Counted from the first letter of the stretch, positions 8,304 to 17,243 are shown. The stretch: DNA of 64,000 nucleotides from DATAUD01 sp035511075 (GCA_035511075.1 DATKFW010000131.1:1-64000); one strand, 5' to 3'. The notes: generated by a model not told the origin, from the sequence alone. Numbers and translations: made by a program.

Positions 8304-11063
8304 ATGAAGGCGCTTTTATTGTGGATCTCGATGCTGGCCCTTGGCGGCAACGCCGCGCTGGCCTCACAGACCTACAGTCTCGTTGAGGGAATCGATAAAT
8401 TTGCCGGTTCCGCCTCCGCCTGGCGTCTGTTGGAAACCAACGGCTTTGTCGTCGCGGACCCCGCTTACCAGCAGATCTTCGAACCCTACCTCGACACCTC
8501 ATTGCCGCCGTTCATCACGATCGATTCGGCGTGGGACACCTACCAGGTGTTGCTTGCGGCAGGCAAAAAACAATTGGAGTCCAACTATCAATCAGACGCG
8601 GCTTTTTTCGGCGCCGCCATCGAGCCCAAAATCCCCGGCCGCGCGACGGTATCGGGCCTGGATTTCTTTGTGGCGTGTCCCGACTTGCGTTCGCCCGCCG
8701 CAGTGCGGGCTTTGCGCCAGGCATTGGGCGACAAGGCGGAGGCCGCGGTGGAGAATCTCAATTATTCGCTGCCGTCCGATTCGCTTGCCGCGAAATCCCT
8801 GCGTTTGCTCGCCAGCCTCCAAAAGCCCGTCCCTGACCACCTTGCGCCGGCGTTCCGCTCGGAGGCCTGGGCGGACGAACAGCTTTGGACGCAATTGGGC
8901 GCATGGATCGAGCAAAATCACCCCCGCCAATCGGATTTCGCGACTCCCAATGGATCTGAGGCGACGGACGACGCCCCGAAAAAAGGTGTCGTCGCCCCTT
9001 ATCCCGATTTTTTTGCCGGCCTTGCCCAATTGGCCCGCCAAACCGAAGCGGCAATGGAAAAGGCGGGCATGGACGAACAATTCGACTCCAGGGCCACCGC
9101 GCAGAAACTGCTCGACAGCGTTTTCCTGGAACAGGGCCTTGCGGCCGATAGAGAGGACGCGGCCAAACTGTCCGCGGCGCGGATACAATTCAACCAGTTC
9201 GCCGGCCGTTATATGGAGACGCACCATGCCGGCGGCGGAGATAATTCTCCCGCCGCCCAACAACTCCTCAAGGACTTGGAGGCGGTCGCGCGCCGTTGCG
9301 TGGCTGGAACCGTCCCTTCCGCCGAGGATCGAATCGTTCTGCAAGGCTTTTTTGCCGAGCGCCAGACGGCGCCGCGATTGCTCCGCGACTTTGCCGCCAT
9401 CTGCGACAAACTGGCCGAACTGGCCCGCAAACAAGTGGACGGAGCGCCGCTCACAGACGACGACGAAAAATGGATCGCCGACTACGGGACGACCCTGGCG
9501 CGGTTCCATTCTTTTCCCGGCGATTCGTCCACGGCGGCGGAAAACGATTTCCCGATTATCAGGCGCCTCGGCACCAACGCCGCCGGTGCTTCCGTCCTCT
9601 GGGCCGGCCTGGGTCATCCCGAGGCGCTGTATATTATACTGCCCGCGGAGGGGCGGTTGCGTCTCTATCGCGGCGCCGTGCTGGCGTACGGCGAATTCGT
9701 CCGGCCGGCTTCCGACTCGTCGGATGAAAAATCGTGGGAAAGACCCGCGGGGACCGGCAACACTCCGCCGGCGCCGCCCTTTACGGCGAGTTTTCGCGCC
9801 GAAAAAAGCGCGGCGGACATTTTGGAAACTCTGGCCGCCGAGGCCGGCGACCCCCAGGGCTACCGAGACATTCAGGAATGCCTGGAAGCGTTGCAATCCC
9901 GCGTCAGTGATGCCGATTTGCCCGTGCTGATCGCGGCGCTGGCAAAAACCGGCGCCGTATGGTCCGGCAGTCCTGTCCCCGACGGAATTGCCGCGGCCAT
10001 CGCGAAGTTGAACTGGAAATCGTCGCAGGAAAAACTCCTGGCGCTCATCGACAAGGATGACGGCATTCGTGCCGTCGCCGTCACGTCGATCCTGTTGCAG
10101 CGGCCCGAGTGGCTGGATGGCGCTGCGTTGAGCGCAAACTTCGATCGCAGCGCCACGCGCTCCCGCCGTGTTTACGCTCTGCTCCTGGGACGCGTCCAGC
10201 CAACTGACCAAACCCTCGCGGCCTTGTTGCGGGCATTGCATGATGACGCTCCGGGCGTGCGCTGGCAGGCCGCCATGGCTGTCGGCGGGGCGTCGTGGCC
10301 CTCGGACCGGAAAATTCCTCCGCTCCTAGATCGATTGAACGACAGCAACGAACTGGTCGCCGCGGTGGCTGCCTACGGCCTCGGAAAAATCGGGGCCGCC
10401 AGCGTCTCGCCCGTTCTATTCAGCAACCTGGAACAACGCCTCGCGGCGCCGGCGCCCGGGGCCGCGGCCCTCCAGGAACAATGCGAGGCCGTACAGGACA
10501 CCATCCTGGGAAACTTCAGCGGGCAGTCCAATCTTTTCGATCCGGATAATTTGCTTGGACGCGCGCAAATTCCCAGAATGCGGCGTTTCGCCATGGATGT
10601 GCGGCGTGACCAGTTCACCGATGTCACCGCGCTTATTGAAGCCCTCGGCGACCTCCATTATCAGCCGGCGGAAGATACGATCCTCGGATTGCTCGACGGA
10701 CGCAACGCCAGCGCCGCCGCCAGGGCCCTCAAAAAACTCGCCCCTGAAAAACTCGCCGGCCGCCTCCTAACCATCGCCGCCGACAAGAACGCCCTCCCGC
10801 AGGCGCGGGACGATGCGTTGTTCCTCTTGAGCGACACCGCGGGCCCCAACCCGATGGCTGACTTGATTCCTCTGCTTGACGACCATACCGTGGTCCCCAC
10901 CGTTCGGCTGATGCCGGGCCGGGAATGGCGGATTTGCGACCGCGCCGCAACCACGCTGGCCGCCTTAATGGGGCGCACCCTCCGCATGGCGCCTATGATG
11001 CCCACAGAGCAGCGCGACCAGCAAATCGAGCAAGTCCGCCAATGGCTCAAGTCCGCCTATTGA
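8304..11063 (+). CDS. Exported DUF3160 protein with C-terminal HEAT-like repeats
   Basis: About 919 residues. The ATG at 8304 (MKALLLWISMLALGG..ALAS) gives a compact Sec signal peptide; an ATG at 8289 would add five residues. Residues about 30-480 match DUF3160, a large exported domain of unknown function: LLETNGFVVADP, then FITIDSAWDTYQVLL, and later SVLWAGLGHPEALYIILP. The C-terminal third shows HEAT/Armadillo-like helical repeats, for example DDAPGVRWQAAMAVGGA and DSNELVAAVAAYGLGKIG, suggesting a binding scaffold. The protein probably acts in the periplasm or on the cell surface. It converges on the M16 peptidase gene with only 8 bases between stops. No catalytic motif was recognised. Confidence 0.8.
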   Translation: MKALLLWISMLALGGNAALASQTYSLVEGIDKFAGSASAWRLLETNGFVVADPAYQQIFEPYLDTSLPPFITIDSAWDTYQVLLAAGKKQLESNYQSDAAFFGAAIEPKIPGRATVSGLDFFVACPDLRSPAAVRALRQALGDKAEAAVENLNYSLPSDSLAAKSLRLLASLQKPVPDHLAPAFRSEAWADEQLWTQLGAWIEQNHPRQSDFATPNGSEATDDAPKKGVVAPYPDFFAGLAQLARQTEAAMEKAGMDEQFDSRATAQKLLDSVFLEQGLAADREDAAKLSAARIQFNQFAGRYMETHHAGGGDNSPAAQQLLKDLEAVARRCVAGTVPSAEDRIVLQGFFAERQTAPRLLRDFAAICDKLAELARKQVDGAPLTDDDEKWIADYGTTLARFHSFPGDSSTAAENDFPIIRRLGTNAAGASVLWAGLGHPEALYIILPAEGRLRLYRGAVLAYGEFVRPASDSSDEKSWERPAGTGNTPPAPPFTASFRAEKSAADILETLAAEAGDPQGYRDIQECLEALQSRVSDADLPVLIAALAKTGAVWSGSPVPDGIAAAIAKLNWKSSQEKLLALIDKDDGIRAVAVTSILLQRPEWLDGAALSANFDRSATRSRRVYALLLGRVQPTDQTLAALLRALHDDAPGVRWQAAMAVGGASWPSDRKIPPLLDRLNDSNELVAAVAAYGLGKIGAASVSPVLFSNLEQRLAAPAPGAAALQEQCEAVQDTILGNFSGQSNLFDPDNLLGRAQIPRMRRFAMDVRRDQFTDVTALIEALGDLHYQPAEDTILGLLDGRNASAAARALKKLAPEKLAGRLLTIAADKNALPQARDDALFLLSDTAGPNPMADLIPLLDDHTVVPTVRLMPGREWRICDRAATTLAALMGRTLRMAPMMPTEQRDQQIEQVRQWLKSAY

Positions 11064-11071
11064 TCCGGATT

Positions 11072-13747
11072 TTACGGACCAAGGGATATCTGCACTAGGT
11101 CAGAGGGCCGCACCCATTTGAGAAAAGCCGCGCGGACTTCCGGCGCGGTCAAATCGAAATATTGCTTCGCCGCCAGCATCGGTTCATCCAAGGGCAGGTC
11201 GTGTGTCGATCTATAAAGCCAGCCATCCGCGACCCGATCGACGCTCGATTCCGAAAGCGGTATCTCGCGCAACAAAAGTCCTTTGGCCTGCCGCAATTCC
11301 TCCGGTGTCACGTCGCGGTCCTGCATCGCTTTCAAATTGCTTACGACGATGGCGCGGGCCTTGCCCACGTTGGGGGGATCGCACGCATAATTGACGGTGT
11401 AAATCGAGCGGGTCTGGCCAAATTGATAGGAAGAACTGACGTAATAGACCAACCCCGCCTCCTCCCGCAGATCGTGGTAAAGCCGCGTCGCGTAAAAAGC
11501 GCCGCCCAGCACGTGATTGCCTAATTCGAGCGCGTAACGATCCGCCTGGCTCAGCGTCAATCCCACCGTTTCGGTGAGCACGACCTCGTCCTGCACACGG
11601 CTGCTGTCCGGCACCTGTGTGGTCGATGGTTTGTTGAGCGGGACGGCGGGCCAAAGCGTGTCGGGTTTGGGTCCTTGCGCGCTCCATCCGCCAAAATATC
11701 TCTCGATGACCGCCCGCGCCTGTTCGGGCTCCACTTTGCCAATGACAACGATCGTGGTCAGGTCCGGGCGAAACGTTCGATGAAAATAGTTCTGCGCGTC
11801 CGCCAATGTCAGCCCCTTGATGGTCTTGGGCGTCGTCTCGCGTTGGGCGGGATCGCGTCTGGGAAACAATGCCTTCGTGACCGCCCGGCCTTCGAGGTAG
11901 GACGGGCTATTCAACTGGCCCGCCACAGCCGCCGCAAGTTCAGGCTGGATAATGGTAAACGCCTCCTCCGGCAACGCGGGCGATAGTTCATTGTCCGCAA
12001 GCAATTGCACGCCTCGCTCAAAGTCTTCCGACAACACCTGCAACGAAAAATCCGTCCCGGCCGATTCGTTCGCCGCAATGTCGTCCAGCGCCTTTTGAAA
12101 CGCCAGACGGTCCAGGGATTTGGTGCCAAAGGAAAAGAGCCTGCCCAGCATGTCGTCCACGCCGTCCTTGCCCTTGGCGGTCTCAACATCCGGGTTTGAC
12201 TTGACTCGCCCATAGACAGCGACGGCGTCGCTGACGGATTCAGGCTGGACGACGACGGTCAGGCCATTCGATAAAACGGTGACGACCGGGTGCAGCGTCG
12301 AGTGCGGCATGTCGAGCCGTTCCACCGCGCGAGTGGCCCACTCCGGCAGTTGGACCCCCTGGGCTTCGCCGGCGGCAAAGGATTCCTGCCCTCCAAAACC
12401 CTGGGACGATATCGGTTTGCCCGATGGCCGCGGCGAGAGAATGGCGACGATGGAATGGTCGGCAACAAGGAATTCCCTGGCGACGCGATTGACTTCCGCG
12501 GTCGTGACCTTGCGTATGCCGTCCACGTCGTCCTCGGGCGATTGACGGCCTTCGCCGGCGAGGGCCTGGGACCACTCCATGGCCAGCCCGGAGACGGAAC
12601 TCTTCTGAAACTCCAGCGAAGCTACTTCGCGCCTCTTGGCGGCTTGAACCAATTCGTCGGAAATCCCGTCACTGGCTTCCTCGGCGAAGATTTGGCGCAT
12701 CTGAGCCACCAACGCTTCCGCATTGGCGCCCTCGGGGAATCCGGCTTCGGCGTAACCCACGCCGGCTTGCGGCAAAGTATCGTACGAAAAGGAGGCCGAT
12801 AGCGCCTTGCCGTCCGGCACCAGGCTATAAAGGCGCCCGCGCATGCTGCTCAACACGTCCGACATCACTTGCAGCGCCGCGTAATCCGGGCTGTCCGTCC
12901 CCGGCAAACGGAACGCGATGACCGCCATCCCGGTGGGTGAATCCGTATCGACTTTGATCGTTTCCGGGTTGACCGGCTGAAAATCGAACCTGGGGCGTTC
13001 CGGCAGTTTGGCCGATGGCAGATCGCCGAACAATTTCTTTACCTTTGCCATCGCTTCCTGTGGGTCAACATCGCCGCAAATCACCAGGATCGCGTTATTG
13101 GGAACGTACCACGTGTCGTGAAATTCCTTCAACATCGCCCCGGTGGTCTTGTCGAATGAAGGTCGCGATCCCAGGGCGTCCCAGGCGTATGGAGTTCCTT
13201 TGAATACCAGCGCCAGCAAGTTCGTGTAAAACACATAGTCCGGATTCGATAAATCCTGCGCCACCTCCTGCTCGATGGCCCCCCGTTCCTTTCCCCATAA
13301 TTCTTCGGTGGAAAGGATGCCCTTCATCCGCAGCGCTTCGACGTGCAGCGCTATGTCCAAATCTTCGGCCGGCGCGGTGAAGAAATACTGGGTGAGCATC
13401 TGCTGGGTATCGGCGTTAAAATCTCCCCCGATGGCGGCGCTTATGTTGGCCAGTTGGCCGGCGGATAGTCCGGGGCTGCCGCGAAACATCATGTGCTCCT
13501 GCGCATGCGCCATTCCGGGAAATCCCGGCGGCGTCTCGTCCGACCCCACCTCGTAGTTGACCACCGTGGTCACCACCGGCGCCAGCGTGTTTCGAACGAT
13601 GACCACGCGCAGCCCGTTGTCCAATACAGCGCGAAAGACGTTTTGGTCCGACGCCGCCGCCGCGACGCCGCAAGTCCAGATCATTGCTACAGTGGCCGCG
13701 AACGGCCGCCACCCGCGCGAATTTTGCTCAATCCCTTTAGAATTCAT
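11072..13747 (-). CDS. Exported M16 family zinc metallopeptidase (two-domain, pitrilysin type)
   Basis: About 891 residues with two M16 halves. The first half has the inverted zinc motif HAQEH within GMAHAQEHMMFRG, and the downstream glutamate lies in ERGAIEQEVAQD. The second half (about 450 onward) lacks the zinc motif, as usual for the inactive partner domain. The frame is open to 13885, but that would overlap the upstream metallopeptidase gene by 106 bases. I choose the ATG at 13747, giving MNSKGIEQ followed by a hydrophobic export segment ending VAAAAS; the ATG at 13774 is possible. It is the last gene of the run that begins with the bufferin-like precursor gene at 17243. Such enzymes degrade or trim peptides, so a role in processing a secreted peptide is possible but only inferred. 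Confidence 0.9.
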   Translation of the reverse strand: MNSKGIEQNSRGWRPFAATVAMIWTCGVAAAASDQNVFRAVLDNGLRVVIVRNTLAPVVTTVVNYEVGSDETPPGFPGMAHAQEHMMFRGSPGLSAGQLANISAAIGGDFNADTQQMLTQYFFTAPAEDLDIALHVEALRMKGILSTEELWGKERGAIEQEVAQDLSNPDYVFYTNLLALVFKGTPYAWDALGSRPSFDKTTGAMLKEFHDTWYVPNNAILVICGDVDPQEAMAKVKKLFGDLPSAKLPERPRFDFQPVNPETIKVDTDSPTGMAVIAFRLPGTDSPDYAALQVMSDVLSSMRGRLYSLVPDGKALSASFSYDTLPQAGVGYAEAGFPEGANAEALVAQMRQIFAEEASDGISDELVQAAKRREVASLEFQKSSVSGLAMEWSQALAGEGRQSPEDDVDGIRKVTTAEVNRVAREFLVADHSIVAILSPRPSGKPISSQGFGGQESFAAGEAQGVQLPEWATRAVERLDMPHSTLHPVVTVLSNGLTVVVQPESVSDAVAVYGRVKSNPDVETAKGKDGVDDMLGRLFSFGTKSLDRLAFQKALDDIAANESAGTDFSLQVLSEDFERGVQLLADNELSPALPEEAFTIIQPELAAAVAGQLNSPSYLEGRAVTKALFPRRDPAQRETTPKTIKGLTLADAQNYFHRTFRPDLTTIVVIGKVEPEQARAVIERYFGGWSAQGPKPDTLWPAVPLNKPSTTQVPDSSRVQDEVVLTETVGLTLSQADRYALELGNHVLGGAFYATRLYHDLREEAGLVYYVSSSYQFGQTRSIYTVNYACDPPNVGKARAIVVSNLKAMQDRDVTPEELRQAKGLLLREIPLSESSVDRVADGWLYRSTHDLPLDEPMLAAKQYFDLTAPEVRAAFLKWVRPSDLVQISLGP

Positions 13748-13779
13748 CAAACTAAACGTAGTCTGCGCGTGCATTATTT

Positions 13780-14706
13780 TCAATGTCGCGTCCGGGCGGT
13801 GATCGAGGCGCGAATGGCGGCCCACGGCGCCGAATCGTCCAAGCGAACGGAGCCGTGGCGATACACCACGCCCAGCGCCTCCCAAAGCGAGTCGAGATGA
13901 ATGTCGCCCCGGTGGAGTCCAAGCTCGCCGTATAAGTCCTTGAGCACCGTCGTTCCAGTCGCCTTGTCACCAACCCGGATGACTCGCTCGATGCTCCAAT
14001 TTTCGCCGCCATTGCCGCCGGCTTTTAGTATGGCCCGGATGGCGTCGTCAACGCTGTGCCGGTTGCCGGTCCTGACGCGGATTTCCACGTCGGCCAGGAG
14101 CCAAAAAAGATTGCCGCCCCAATAAATGCGCTCCCGGCTGAAACTATTTTCCAATCCCTGATCGTCCGCCGTCGGAAGACCTTGTGGAAGGCCCTCGACG
14201 AATTCCCGCCAAACGTCCCGGGCCGTCAGTTGTCCGACGCGCGCGCGGGCCACCGGCTCCAAATAATCGGAAAGCCCCTCCATCATCCACAAATGACGAT
14301 CCTCCAATGTCGGAAAGGCCAGGTGAAACATTTCATGCGTCATAATCCAGTCCCCTCTCAGGTCTCCGGCCCGCGTGTCCGGTCCGAGCCGGACATCGAT
14401 CCGCCACGCGCCGTGAGTGACGCCCCCGCTGACACCTTGGCCGTCCCCGGCATGGATTCCGATGTTTAGAGTCTTGACAGGATAACACCCAAGGTAGTTG
14501 GTCACGGCGACAGCCGCGCGCCGGACCCAATTCGTGATGAGCGCCTGGGAAACCGGCAAATCGGGATCCGATTCGATGTGGATGGTTGCCTCGCCGACTT
14601 GCAGGGTTGCCTGGCCCCTGGCCGGCGCGCAGTGCGCGATGACTGCGGCGAGTAGACACAGCGGCACGCAAGAACCCTTCAAGCCGTTCCTCGCGATTTC
14701 TTGCAA
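13780..14706 (-). CDS. Exported gluzincin metallopeptidase (M61/M1-like catalytic domain)
   Basis: 308 residues with an N-terminal signal peptide (hydrophobic LCLLAAVIAHC, cleavage near ARG/Q). The zinc site is clear: HEMFH in WIMTHEMFHLAFP, with the third ligand Glu about 20 residues later in WMMEGLSDYLEP. This HExxH..E spacing is that of gluzincins. The downstream pattern resembles the C-terminal catalytic part of M61 glycyl aminopeptidases, and the protein lacks the large N-terminal beta domain of full-length M61 enzymes. The start overlaps the end of the DoxX gene by 28 bases, so it is translated as part of the bufferin-type operon. Function in that pathway is not established. A TTG at 14682 is an alternative start. 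Confidence 0.78.
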   Translation of the reverse strand: MQEIARNGLKGSCVPLCLLAAVIAHCAPARGQATLQVGEATIHIESDPDLPVSQALITNWVRRAAVAVTNYLGCYPVKTLNIGIHAGDGQGVSGGVTHGAWRIDVRLGPDTRAGDLRGDWIMTHEMFHLAFPTLEDRHLWMMEGLSDYLEPVARARVGQLTARDVWREFVEGLPQGLPTADDQGLENSFSRERIYWGGNLFWLLADVEIRVRTGNRHSVDDAIRAILKAGGNGGENWSIERVIRVGDKATGTTVLKDLYGELGLHRGDIHLDSLWEALGVVYRHGSVRLDDSAPWAAIRASITARTRH

Positions 14707-15164
14707 ACTGCCCGCTCAATGAGCCAGTCGAGAGAGAAAACCCCCGGCCCGAATGCCAGGACGATGATGCAAGCCAGCATGAACAAGAAAGGCGTCGCCG
14801 AGACAAATTTGTCCGGGTCGCTGAATATCTGTTTAAGCGAGTCGGATTCAGCGGTGACGTAGGCGATTATCATGGTAAAAATCAGCGGTAGGCAGACCAG
14901 TCGCGCCCCCAGGCCGGCGAGCAGAAACAACCCCCCAACGCATTCGGTTCCCCCGGCAATGCAGGCGTTGAGGTGCGGAGACGGAATATGCAGACTCTGA
15001 AAAAACCGGGTCGTTTTGTCCAGATTTTGCAAATGCGCCCTGCCCGTCACAAAGAACTGCCAGCCCCAATAGAGTCGCAGCGCCAGCAGCACCGGGGATT
15101 GCAGTAACGTCGCTCCGCGGACCAACAGCCCGTACCAGCGGGCCAGGACAGATTTCTCCTTCAT
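14679..15164 (-). CDS. DoxX family membrane protein (BufD-like)
   Basis: 161 residues with four predicted membrane helices in the DoxX pattern: LLALRLYWGWQFFVTGRAHLQNLDK, then ECVGGLFLLAGLGARLVCLPL, then PFLFMLACIIVLAFG. The ATG at 15164 lies two bases after the stop of the DUF2063 gene, so the genes are almost certainly co-transcribed. DoxX proteins accompany DUF692 and DUF2063 genes in bufferin operons, where they are thought to support export or redox handling of the modified peptide. That role is taken from family context. The GGTECVGG segment at the second helix carries a cysteine facing the membrane. Confidence 0.85.
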   Translation of the reverse strand: MKEKSVLARWYGLLVRGATLLQSPVLLALRLYWGWQFFVTGRAHLQNLDKTTRFFQSLHIPSPHLNACIAGGTECVGGLFLLAGLGARLVCLPLIFTMIIAYVTAESDSLKQIFSDPDKFVSATPFLFMLACIIVLAFGPGVFSLDWLIERAVCKKSRGTA

Positions 15165-15166
15165 AT

Positions 15167-16006
15167 TTAACGGCAGAACCAGCCTAGGGCCGCCCACGTT
15201 TCAAACCAGGATTTGACCTTCACCCCAATGTCCCCCTCAACGATCCCTGCCAGTTCATTGCACGCCTCGGCAATCGTCGCATTCTCCCGGAACGCGGACA
15301 ACATGCGAAACTGCGCCGCTTCGAGCCGTTTGTAAAATACAGCGTCCTTGTGCCGGTGAACGGCCAGATAAACGGTTTTGGGCCGCAACCGCCGTCGGAG
15401 CCTGTTGCGCAAGCGCGCCCGGCGCATTTCCATCGCGTTGCTGGCTTCGTTTCGCAGCCGCTCGCCCTGCTTGATTTGAATCAGGAACTCATCCACTTCG
15501 TGCCCCAGTTGCAGCAGGGTGATGTGCGGCTGCAATCGCAAACGTACGCGGCCCGGGTCCTTGCCTGCCAGCGAATTTTTCTCCAGCGGCGGCCGCGCCT
15601 CGTTGTCGAAAGCCTCGATATGCGCCCATTCCAATCGCGCCATGTCGAGGGCCAGGCGCGGATTCGGCGCAACCCCGCGCGGCTGGCCCTCTAGGAATGG
15701 CACCAATCGCCGGCCGAGATTTCGCAATGTAAAACATTCGGATGGATGCTGCGCCAGGTACGCCTCCGCCATCCGTTCAAACCGCCGGTCCCCCAGCACG
15801 GCGCGCAGCCCCGGATAATCGTCGTAAAAACAATCCCTGAGGCGAAACCAGTACTGCCGGTTGTAGATTTCCAATCGCTCGAAGGACGTCAGACGGTCGT
15901 TGGGCTTGATGAAACCGGCCACCACTTTCTGCATCGGCCGCCCATCTGCCGCCCTGGATTGCATTCCGCCGTTTCGTCCAAGGGGCCGCATGACCGCGCC
16001 CGCCAT
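15167..16006 (-). CDS. DUF2063 (BufC-like) partner protein of the MNIO enzyme
   Basis: DUF2063 proteins bind the Cys-rich precursor and present it to the DUF692 enzyme. Family features seen here: LTSFERLEIYNRQYWFRLRDCFYDDYPGLRAVLG, then YLAQHPSECFTLRNLGRRLVPFL, then LARLEWAHIEAFD-like and a C-terminal domain (EFLIQIKQGERL to ELAGIVEGDIGV). The ATG at 16006 gives 279 residues. The frame is open upstream to 16186 and the preceding residues REYLELQRL look family-like, so the true start may be a non-ATG codon, for example the TTG near 16081 overlapping the end of the DUF692 gene or the TTG at 16018. It is two bases from the DoxX gene. Confidence 0.85.
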   Translation of the reverse strand: MAGAVMRPLGRNGGMQSRAADGRPMQKVVAGFIKPNDRLTSFERLEIYNRQYWFRLRDCFYDDYPGLRAVLGDRRFERMAEAYLAQHPSECFTLRNLGRRLVPFLEGQPRGVAPNPRLALDMARLEWAHIEAFDNEARPPLEKNSLAGKDPGRVRLRLQPHITLLQLGHEVDEFLIQIKQGERLRNEASNAMEMRRARLRNRLRRRLRPKTVYLAVHRHKDAVFYKRLEAAQFRMLSAFRENATIAEACNELAGIVEGDIGVKVKSWFETWAALGWFCR

Positions 16007-16046
16007 GAGACGCTGCAATTCCAGGTATTCGCGCGCCGACTGGCGT

Positions 16047-16901
16047 CTAGGCCGCGATCGGTTTGACTTCAAGATTTTCAATAAATCGGTTGGCTTTGAG
16101 CGCCTCGGTGTGAACTTCCTCGAAGGACGGGATCCGGGCGTCCCATTCCAGGAGGGTTGCCGTCTTGCCGGTCTTGCGGACCGCATGTTCGTAGAGTCTC
16201 CAAACTGGGTCGATCACCGGATGATCGTGCGTGTCCAAAACGTATTTCTGGTATTTTGTGTGGCCGGCAATGTGAAACTGGGCCACGCGCCCGGCGGGGA
16301 CGCCGTTCAAATAATCGTACGGATCGAAGTTGTGATTGCGCGAAGAAACGTAGATATTATTGACATCGAGCAAAATCCCGCAGTCGGCCAGCTCCACCAC
16401 CTCGGCCAGAAACTCCCACTCGGTCATTTCCGAAACATGAAACTCCGCGTAGCTGCTGACATTCTCGACGGCTATCGGCACTTCCAGAAAATCCCGCGCC
16501 TCGCGGATTTTGCTGGCGGTGACCTTCGCGGCGGCGAAGGTGTATGGCATCGGAAGCAGGTCATGCGTAAAACGGCCGTCCACGCTGCCCCAGCAAAGGT
16601 GGTCGGAGAGCCACGGTGTCCCGGTCCGTTTGACCAGTCGTTTGAGTTTCTTGAGATGTTCCCGGTCCAGCGGCTGCGCCGACCCAAAATAGGCCGAAAC
16701 CCCGTGTTGCACCACCCGATACTGTTCCAGGATTTGGTCGAGCACTTTCAACGGCCGCCCGCCATCGACCATGAAGTTCTCCGAGATGATCTCGAACCAA
16801 TCGACCGTCGGCTTTTCCGAAAGGATATGGTTGTAATGCGGGACGCGCAGCCCGATGCCGATCCCATAATCTGTAAAGCCGTTGAACGGATTGGAAGGCA
16901 T
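16047..16901 (-). CDS. bufB: MNIO family (DUF692) peptide-modifying iron enzyme, BufB-like
   Basis: 284 residues, the normal length for DUF692. Members are TIM-barrel multinuclear non-haem iron oxidases that oxidise cysteine-containing precursor peptides (established for MbnB and for bufferin enzymes). The conserved metal-ligand blocks are all present in order: VQHGVSAYFG, LSDHLCWG, VAVENVSSY-like (IAVENVSSYAEF), LLDVNNIYVSS, FHIAGH, THDHPVID and LLEWDARIP. The start GIGLRVPHYN is typical. It follows the Cys-rich precursor gene by 93 bases containing a strong hairpin and precedes the DUF2063 gene. The gene order precursor, DUF692, DUF2063, DoxX is the classic bufferin order, so the substrate is very probably the 82-residue peptide immediately upstream. 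Confidence 0.92.
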   Translation of the reverse strand: MPSNPFNGFTDYGIGIGLRVPHYNHILSEKPTVDWFEIISENFMVDGGRPLKVLDQILEQYRVVQHGVSAYFGSAQPLDREHLKKLKRLVKRTGTPWLSDHLCWGSVDGRFTHDLLPMPYTFAAAKVTASKIREARDFLEVPIAVENVSSYAEFHVSEMTEWEFLAEVVELADCGILLDVNNIYVSSRNHNFDPYDYLNGVPAGRVAQFHIAGHTKYQKYVLDTHDHPVIDPVWRLYEHAVRKTGKTATLLEWDARIPSFEEVHTEALKANRFIENLEVKPIAA

Positions 16902-16926
16902 GCGCGCGGGAAATTAAGACGAGGAC

Positions 16927-16962
16927 GGGGAGCGAAACAGAACGACTTCCGTCCCGCTCCCC
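16927..16962 (-). promoter_or_regulatory. Intercistronic hairpin between precursor and bufB
   Basis: On the minus strand GGGGAGCG (16962-16955) pairs perfectly with CGCTCCCC (16934-16927). Inside it, ACGGAA pairs with TTCTGT (one G-U) around a small loop, so the transcript can form a 36-base stem. It lies between the precursor stop at 16995 and the bufB start at 16901. No U-run follows directly, so it looks like a transcript-processing, stabilising or partial-attenuation element rather than a full terminator. This would let the precursor be made in excess over the enzyme, which is an inference. Confidence 0.6.
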
Positions 16963-16994
16963 ACGTTCACTGATGGGTCCTGTTTCCGCCGTAC

Positions 16995-17243
16995 TTAGGC
17001 GGATTTGCAGCCGCCCTTGCCTTTGCAAGAGTTCTTGCCTTTGCAGCCCATGTCGCCCGTCTGACAGCCCCCCTGGCCTTTGCAACTATTCAGGCCTTTG
17101 CAGTCATGCTTTGCGGCCGTGCTGTCGGAGGAGCTTGCGTTTGACCCAGTCGAGCTTGTGCAGCCCGTCGTCATGCTCATGGTTCCAGCGACTAATCCCG
17201 CCATCGCGGCGGAGATGATTAATGTTCTTGCGGTGCGTGTCAT
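16995..17243 (-). CDS. bufA: Bufferin-like Cys-rich exported precursor peptide
   Basis: From the ATG at 17243 the product is 82 residues. Residues 1-27 form a signal sequence with a lipobox-like end (MTTGC, Cys28), so it may be a lipoprotein or a Sec-exported peptide. A Ser/Thr/Asn-rich linker follows. The C-terminus has six cysteines at 48, 54, 60 and 67, 73, 79, exactly six residues apart within each triplet, as two copies of CKGxNSCKGxGGC. This regular Cys-Lys-Gly pattern resembles known bufferin-type substrates of MNIO enzymes, in which core cysteines become thiooxazoles that bind copper. The upstream extension to 17303 has no support. First gene of the cluster; the 177 bases upstream hold an AATAAT but no convincing -35. 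Confidence 0.85.
   Translation of the reverse strand: MTRTARTLIISAAMAGLVAGTMSMTTGCTSSTGSNASSSDSTAAKHDCKGLNSCKGQGGCQTGDMGCKGKNSCKGKGGCKSA

Noticed and set aside
8592..10241. 549-codon minus-strand frame inside the DUF3160 gene
   Set aside because: Antisense shadow with no family likeness, low-complexity Arg/Gly/Gln composition, and no start signals.
14679..14706. Overlap of gluzincin start with the DoxX gene as evidence of a frameshifted fusion
   Set aside because: Both proteins have complete ends and a normal signal peptide; a 28-base overlap is ordinary translational coupling.
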